Assembly (NCBI GenBank): GCA_001465935.1
Contig: LNKV01000212.1
Coordinates: forward strand, 1-13,640
Source of the DNA: Clarireedia homoeocarpa
Taxonomy: Eukaryota > Ascomycota > Leotiomycetes > Helotiales > Rutstroemiaceae
Direction: 5' to 3'
DNA length: 13,640 bases
In this document: positions 8,240 through 13,640 of the stretch, in pieces
How positions within the stretch are numbered: position 1 is the stretch's first letter
How the letters are laid out: each line of letters begins with the position of its first letter
The notes under the pieces: generated by a model
Seen by the model: the letters and a program-made list of their open reading frames with translations, nothing else
Databases searched by the model: none
What the model was told of the DNA's origin: nothing
Made by a program: the position numbers and the translations under genes

Positions 8240-9735
8240 TAAATACTTAGTTATCTAACTACTTTTAAGAGGTGTATTACTTAGCTATTCGGTAAATTAA
8301 CCGGATTAGTCGCTTTTCGATTAGTATAAAAGTATATTAACTTAGTTTTATCTAAATCGAACTTAATACTACTTAATATTCTAAGTATATAAAGCTTTTT
8401 AACTTCTCTTTCTAGTATCCAGTAATTCTTTTTTAAGCTAGTAGAGCTAGTCGCTAGCGCTATATCGTCTATATATAACCAAACTGAGTAGCTGATTAGT
8501 AGGAAGAGGTTATAGATATAAATTAAAAATAAAATAGAACTAATCAGACTACTTTAGAAGATATTAGTATTGATTAGTTAGAATAACTTAATATAACTAT
8601 CGAAGCTAAGTCTTAATAGCCGGTCTTCTAAAAAGTAGCTAACCTAAGTTATAAAGCTAATTAGAAGGTTAAACTTTTTTAGTACTATTAATAATTGATT
8701 TTTTAAGATATAGTCGAAAGCTTCTTTAATATTAAGGAATAAGACTGATATTTTAAACTTAATATTATTTTAGATTTTAGCTGCTAGTATTAATACTATA
8801 TTAATAGTAGACTTTTTAAATTTACTACTAATTTAGGAATTATATAATAAGCTAGTAGTCTTAGCTAAATAGGCTAGTCTCTTAACTAATATCTTTTCGT
8901 TTATTTTATCTAGATAATTAAGAAACGAGATAACTTTATATACTTTTAGAATTGAGTAATCAAGTTTAGTTAGCTTTTTAAATATAATATTAATAGCTTG
9001 CTTCTAATAAATAGAATAATAGCTAAAGTTAATTAATAAGCTATATACCTAGAAGAATATATTAGAAATAACTTGATAAGCTTTATTAATAATATCCTAA
9101 GTGATTCTATTAAGTCTAAGTATTTTTACTTTAATTTTAATTAAATAAACTAATTTTAACTTACTAATTACTAGCTCGGGCTAGCTATCAGCTATATAAC
9201 CTCCCTAATCGGGACTAGTCGATAAAGGGGGTTGTAGGAAGAGAGTAGTCTTTAAAATAGCTACTTTCTTTTTAAAGCTAGTTTAGTCGGAAATAGTCGG
9301 TAGTTTGTAATCCGAATAAAGTTTAGTATAACTAAAAGTTTTATAAATTGTCTTTAAGTCGCTAGCCTCTAAAAAGCTATTTTAGTAATCTTTTTTAATA
9401 TACTTAATAACTAAGAAATAAATATTATATACTAATCGATATTCTTTTTAATAAAAAGCCGGATCTGATAATTTTAACTTTAGTTTTCTTTAAGTTATTA
9501 ATATCGATTTTCTTAAATATTTTAGCTCGCTAGTCTATTAAGGCTTAGCTCTTAATATCGGTTTTATTTTAAAAATCGCTTTATTAGTTACTAGCCCGAT
9601 TAATCGAGTTAGTTCCAAGCTAATCAACTCTAAATAGTTTTAATTAGTTATATTAAACTTTAAATTAATTCTAGTGAACTCTAGGAGTTCCTGACTAAGA
9701 ATTAAACTATTTTCGATTAAATCAACTAATCTAGT
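8240..9735 (-). mobile_element. Copy D: internal ORF2 fragment of the LINE, cut at both ends
   Basis: On the minus strand it runs from a point matching E 12619 (between endonuclease and RT) through RT motifs A, B and C to the thumb region. Position 8729 matches position 1 of copy A, and the two run as direct repeats up to 9735 in D and about 1007 in A. The left end breaks off at 8240, matching C at about 6614, so the LINE 3' end and poly(A) are absent. The right end breaks into the 20 bases that precede copy E. RIP is lighter than in A to C. Confidence 0.85.
8240..9735 (-). pseudogene. ORF2 remnant of copy D: reverse transcriptase with YIDD kept
   Basis: This is a decayed LINE reverse transcriptase fragment. 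On the minus strand, motif A reads LNIKEAFDY (8710-8736), with the first catalytic Asp changed to Asn and the Gly to Glu. Motif B is broken by a stop but recognisable (SSILFLIYIYNLF). Motif C reads YIDDI at 8461-8475, in frame, 86 codons downstream. After it the frame stays open through a readable stretch (LATSSTSLKKNYWILEREV) until a TAA where the thumb Trp-type position is expected. The fragment lacks the endonuclease, the C-terminus and both ends, so it cannot be active despite its intact YIDD. Confidence 0.83.
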
Positions 9736-9754
9736 TATAGCTATTGATACTCAG
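9736..9754. other. 19-bp joint between copies D and E
   Basis: The bases after the end of D and before the shared 5' end of E (GAATCG at 9755) match no other copy. They may be the true first bases of the LINE, missing from A and B, or filler or target sequence at the joint. Confidence 0.5.
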
Positions 9755-10285
9755 GAATCGAAAAAATATATATAGTTATCGAAAACGATCGGATCTTTTA
9801 TTATAACAACTAATTATAATACGATAATTCGAATAAAGCAATCGGCTTTATTATACAACCCGGCGCCACCGAGTTATTATCGTTGATATCGAAAAGTAAG
9901 GTTTTTACTTTATATCGCGATTTTTTATTAATATTTCGAAAAACACAAAAACTATTAAAAACAATTAAAAATCTATTAAAAAATATATAAAAAATATTAC
10001 TTCTAAATATATCAGCTTTTATAGATCTGTTAAACTAAAAATTACTTTAGTATAATATTTAGTTCCCAAGTTATCATCGCTAGCACTAAATTACCTTATA
10101 TTATAAAAATTTATTAAAAATCGACTATCTATTTTAGCGATATTAAATAATAATATTAAATCTAAATTATTTATTTAGCTTTTAATAAAATAATATTAAG
10201 GATTTATTAGGCTCTTAGTTTATTTAGAAAAGCTTTTCTAAAGTTAATATAATTCTTATTAAAGGAGATATTAATACTAATCAAT
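9755..10285 (+). other. 5' leader of copy E
   Basis: This is about 530 bases without a coding frame, shared with A and B. It contains a GC patch (CCCGGCGCCACC at 9859-9870), the TCGCGATTTTTT block (9915-9926) and an A-rich stretch of loosely repeated units of the form AAAAAYTATTA (about 9945-10000). LINE leaders usually hold an internal promoter, but I cannot point to one. Confidence 0.65.
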
Positions 10286-11839
10286 ATAGAAGAGCTATCA
10301 ACCTCTACAATTAATTAAAATACTTAGAATTAAGAAACTGTTTTCTTTTTAATTACTTCTTTAACTATAATCATTATTAAGTCTAGCTTTCTAGTTAATA
10401 TACTTTATACTAATATAGATATTACTATATTATTTTCTCTACTAGTTACCCACCGATTTAACTTTTAAATCAATATATCTAGCTTTTCGGACAATCTAAA
10501 TATAGACTCTTTTTTTAAACTTACTATAAGTAAAATCCTACTTCAGCTATTTAAACAGACTAACCCCTTTTCTTTAGTTAATCAGATTAATAAAAATTCG
10601 AGAACCTCTACTAAACCTGTTAACAACCCTACTAATATTAAAATCTTATAAACCTGTAATTTATTAATTAAAGTTTTATTATTAATTAAATTTAAGAAAA
10701 AGCAAACCGATATTTTAAACTTAATTAAAATCTTCTAGAAATATACTAAGTTTAACTAAATTAAGAAAGTTAGTTAATTGTTAATAAGATAAATTAATAA
10801 CTTAGAATATATAACTAGATATATCGAGACTAAGGCTATTATTAATATTAATATAATTAAAGTAATTTAAACTAAAGTTAAATCCCTTAATATTAAAAAA
10901 TTAAATATTAATCCGATTATTCTATTTAATATTATATTTAATATTAAGCTTAATACCGAACTTAATATTATTATTAAACCGACCTTCGTTTTAATAACTA
11001 CTACTAATATTAATAACTTATAAACTACTATTAATATTAAAAAGCTTATTAAAAAAACTAAAAAAATAATTAATCGATTAATTCTAATTCGAGATTAATA
11101 TAAACTTATTTCTTTATTACAACTTCGAAACTTGTTTAATAAGACTTTTAAGTTAAAAGGTATTAAAGGACTTATTATATCGACTATTTCGATTATAACT
11201 AATAAAAAGAACTTAGTTATTACTACTATAGCCTCTTATATTACTGACTTTTTAATTGAGAAGCTAGTAATTTAGGAAAAAACTATTAGTTTCCAAACTA
11301 TTTAAAAAAATAAATTATAGTTTAAAGTAGTATTATATAGTATTCCGATTAATAACTTTAATATACTTAATAGAATAAAGTTAATCTTGAATAAACTTAA
11401 GACTTTTAATAAAAGTCTAAAGTTAAAACTTATTAAACTATTTTATTAACTTAACTCAGTTACTAACCGAGCGATAAAAAAAACTAACTTAGTAATAGTC
11501 TTATTTATAACTAATAAGAAAGTAGATAAGTATATATATAATTATATATATATAGTCGGAATTAACTATCGAGCTAAAAAGCTATTAATTATAGTTAAGT
11601 CTACTTAGTATATTAAGTACTTAGGCTTTAGGTATATAATATAATATTACAAAAAAGTAGCTAAATATAGTCTATATAGCGAGCTATATAATATCTCTTA
11701 ATATAGCTATAGTATTTATAATAAAAGAGGTAAAAACTATTCTTACTTAGTATTTAAATATACTAATTACAAACTAGTATATAATACTAATTTAAAGGAT
11801 TACAAGGTGTATAAGGCTACTAAACAGGTTAGTTTATAA
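10286..11839 (+). pseudogene. ORF1 (gag-like, zinc-knuckle) of copy E, with nonsense mutations only
   Basis: This is an RNA-binding gag-like protein of the Tad1 group, now decayed. One frame can be followed for about 517 codons with no frameshift; about twenty stops interrupt it. The conserved gag block reads NLVITTIASYITDFLIEKL at 11210-11266, and the following stop at 11273 sits where the family has Trp. A second block (KVVLYSIPINNF, about 11314-11350) matches the family's VV.HGIPT region. The tail (about 11600-11830) has the Cys/His knuckle spacing, but most Cys codons now read Tyr (TGC or TGT to TAC or TAT). The start is uncertain: ATA at 10286 may be a former ATG. The end is the first of several stops. 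ORF2 follows in the -1 frame. Confidence 0.82.
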
Positions 11840-11880
11840 TTAGCTCGGATATAAAGACTATATAAATAAATTTAAACTGA

Positions 11881-13640
11881 AGTAATCTTACAATTGAATT
11901 AGTATTATAATTAGCTATTAAACTTAATATCGATTTAATAATAATCTAAGAACTTTAGATTATTACCGATACTAGTACCGGCGCTAGCAACTTCCTAAAT
12001 AGTCGATCAATATTGTATACTAACTTCACTTAAATCCTGGCTTTAAATAAAGACTTCCGATTATAAACCTTTATTTATATTACTAAAATACTAACTATTA
12101 GTATACAGCTAGTAGCTAATAATACTAATTCCGATTTATTAATATTAAAGCTAGGCGAGGGGAGTAATATACTTGTAATAGTTAATATTTATAACGAGAC
12201 TAGTTAAGTCGAAAGCGAATTAATTAAAATAATCGAAAGAAACTTATTTCTAAAAGCTATTTCGACTAATTCGTTTATATTAAGAGATTTTAATATATAT
12301 TACTTTTAGTAAGACTCTAATTCAACTATTACTTTAAATAGAACCTAATTAGTAAATTGAATTAAAGATAATAACTTTGATTTATTAAATAATCCCGGGA
12401 CTAATACTTTCTTTAAAGGGACTAGTTAATTAGTTATAGATTTAACTTTAGCTACTTTAGAGTTAGCAAAGTATATTAATAATTAGCAAGTACTAGATAA
12501 TATTAGTTTAAATTATCTACTAATTTTATTTATTATAAAAAAGTAAAATCAAGAGTTAAATAACCCGCTTTAATCTTATAATACTAAGCTAGCTAATTAG
12601 AGACTATTTAAGACTAGTCTAGTTGATTTAGTCGAAAATAGCTTAATTCTTAGTTAGGAACCCCCAGAGTTTATTAGAATTAACTTAAAGTTTAATATAA
12701 CTAATCAAAGTTATTTAGAGTCGATTAGCTCGGAACTAACTTGACTAATCGGGCTAGCGGCTAATAAAGCAATTCCGAAAATAAAGTCGGTATTAAAAGC
12801 TAAACCTTAATAGACTAGCGAGCTAAAATATTTAAGAAAATCGATATTACTAACTCAAAGAAAACTAAAGCTTTTTAATTCTGAAATTTATCAAGAAGAA
12901 TACTAACTAACGTGTAATTTTTATTTTTCGGTTATTAAATATACTAAAAAGGATTATTAGAACAGCTTCTTAGAAGCTAGCAACTCGAAGATAATTTATA
13001 AAGCTTTTAGTTATACTAAGTCTTATTTAGATTACAAACTACTAACTATTTCCGGTTAGACTAGTTTTGAAGAAAAAGCGATAATTTTAAAGACTACTTT
13101 TTTCCTAAAGCCCCCTTTATTGACTAGTCCCGATTAGGCAGGTTATACAGCTGATAACTAGCCCGAGCTAGCAATTAGTAAGCTAAAATTAGTCTATTCG
13201 ACTAAAATCAAAGGAAAAATATCTAGACTCGATAGAATTATTTAGGATATTATTAATAAAGTTTACTAAACTATTCCTAATATATTCTTCTAGGTATATA
13301 GCTTATTAATTAATTTTAGTTATTATTCTATTTGTTGAAAATAAGCTATCGGTACTATACTCAAAAAGCTAGTTAAACTTGGCTACTTAGTTCTAAAAGT
13401 ATATAAAGTTATTTCGCTTTTTAATTACTTAAGTAAAATAAGTGAAAGGATACTAGTTAAGAGACTAGCCTATTTAGCCGAGACTACTAGCTTATTATAC
13501 AATTCCCAAATTAGTAGTAAGTTTAAAAAGTCTGCTATTAATATAGTACTAATACTAGCGGCCAAAATCTAAAATAATATTAAATTTAAAATATTAGTCT
13601 TATTCCTTGATATTAAAGGAGCTTTCGACTATATCTTAAA
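11881..13640 (+). pseudogene. ORF2 of copy E: APE endonuclease plus N-terminal RT, nonsense mutations only
   Basis: This is the LINE replication protein, decayed. A single frame runs from 11881 to the window end (about 586 codons). The endonuclease reads NIDLIII then a stop where Gln-Glu is expected (11926-11946), NIYNETS at 12184-12204, RDFNIY at 12283-12300 (family GDFN, Gly to Arg) and IDLTLA at 12439-12456. A linker leads to the RT, with KVYKVISLF at 13396-13422 (family RPISL region), RLAYLAE at 13462-13482, and motif A LDIKGAFDYIL from 13606, with its catalytic Asp and Gly intact. Stops are nearly all TAA or TAG, with TGA at 12742 and 13336. The RT continues past the right edge. Confidence 0.87.

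Larger units (their letters stand above)
1..13640. repeat. Large inverted repeat formed by copies A and E
   Basis: Copy A (1-3832, minus) and copy E (9755-13617, plus) are inverted over about 3.85 kb, separated by about 5.9 kb that itself contains more pieces of the same family (B and D parallel to A, C parallel to E). Identity is lowered mainly by transitions. Transcription across it could give double-stranded RNA, and it could also recombine or be misassembled. Confidence 0.8.
9755..13640 (+). mobile_element. Copy E: Tad1-like LINE, best-preserved copy, cut by the window end
   Basis: It is the inverted counterpart of copy A over the full visible length and carries, in order, the 5' leader, ORF1, ORF2 endonuclease and the RT up to motif A. 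ORF1 and ORF2 each stay in one frame over their whole visible length, so nearly all damage is point mutation. It keeps far more CpA and TpG than A, B or C, meaning a lower RIP load. It is the best sequence here for classifying the family. The 3' part lies beyond the window. Confidence 0.88.

Noticed and set aside
11881..13640. Functional reverse transcriptase or a host-domesticated gene in copy E.
   Set aside because: More than a dozen in-frame stops and changed endonuclease motifs rule out a working protein. Stop-codon reassignment was considered, but the stops fall at former Trp and Gln sites, as RIP predicts.

Overview
The window is a nest of decayed non-LTR retrotransposons (LINEs) from a filamentous ascomycete genome. 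I see no functional host gene, tRNA, rRNA or CRISPR array. The organism call rests on two things. First, the base composition carries the signature of repeat-induced point mutation (RIP): very AT-rich, TpA everywhere, CpA and TpG almost absent (none at all between 5567 and 6157, by eye). Second, the decayed proteins have the layout of the Tad1/CGL family of fungal LINEs: a gag-like ORF1 with a Cys-rich zinc-knuckle tail, then an ORF2 with an APE-type endonuclease and a reverse transcriptase (RT). An AT-rich, RIP-affected compartment like those of Dothideomycetes fits, but the species cannot be named from this sequence.

Layout. Five pieces of one LINE family are present. Copy A (1-3832, minus) runs from RT motif A at the window edge back to the element's 5' end. 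Copy B (3871-5590, minus) has the 5' end and most of ORF1. Copy C (5591-7449, plus) is a 5'-truncated ORF2 3' part ending in a 21-base poly(A). A less AT-rich, unclassified island follows (7450-8239), rich in palindromes and hairpins. Copy D (8240-9735, minus) is an ORF2 fragment cut at both ends. Copy E (9755-13640, plus) is the best preserved: 5' leader, a single-frame ORF1 and a single-frame ORF2 up to RT motif A at the right edge. A and E are therefore about 3.85 kb arms of a large inverted repeat.

Relationships. B and C join head to head at about 5590, with the inverted 5' part of the element directly followed by its 3' part and poly(A). This is the arrangement expected of a LINE insertion with 5' inversion (twin priming), so B and C may be one insertion. 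RIP load differs: C and B are nearly saturated, A is heavy, and D and E are lighter. E and C keep their reading frames over long stretches, so decay is almost wholly by C-to-T/G-to-A transitions, which turn Trp and Gln codons into stops, Cys into Tyr and catalytic Asp into Asn. None of the copies can make working proteins.

The parts I cannot explain lie mainly in the 7450-8239 island, above all three consecutive perfect-stem hairpins (8163-8239) that stop exactly where copy D begins.
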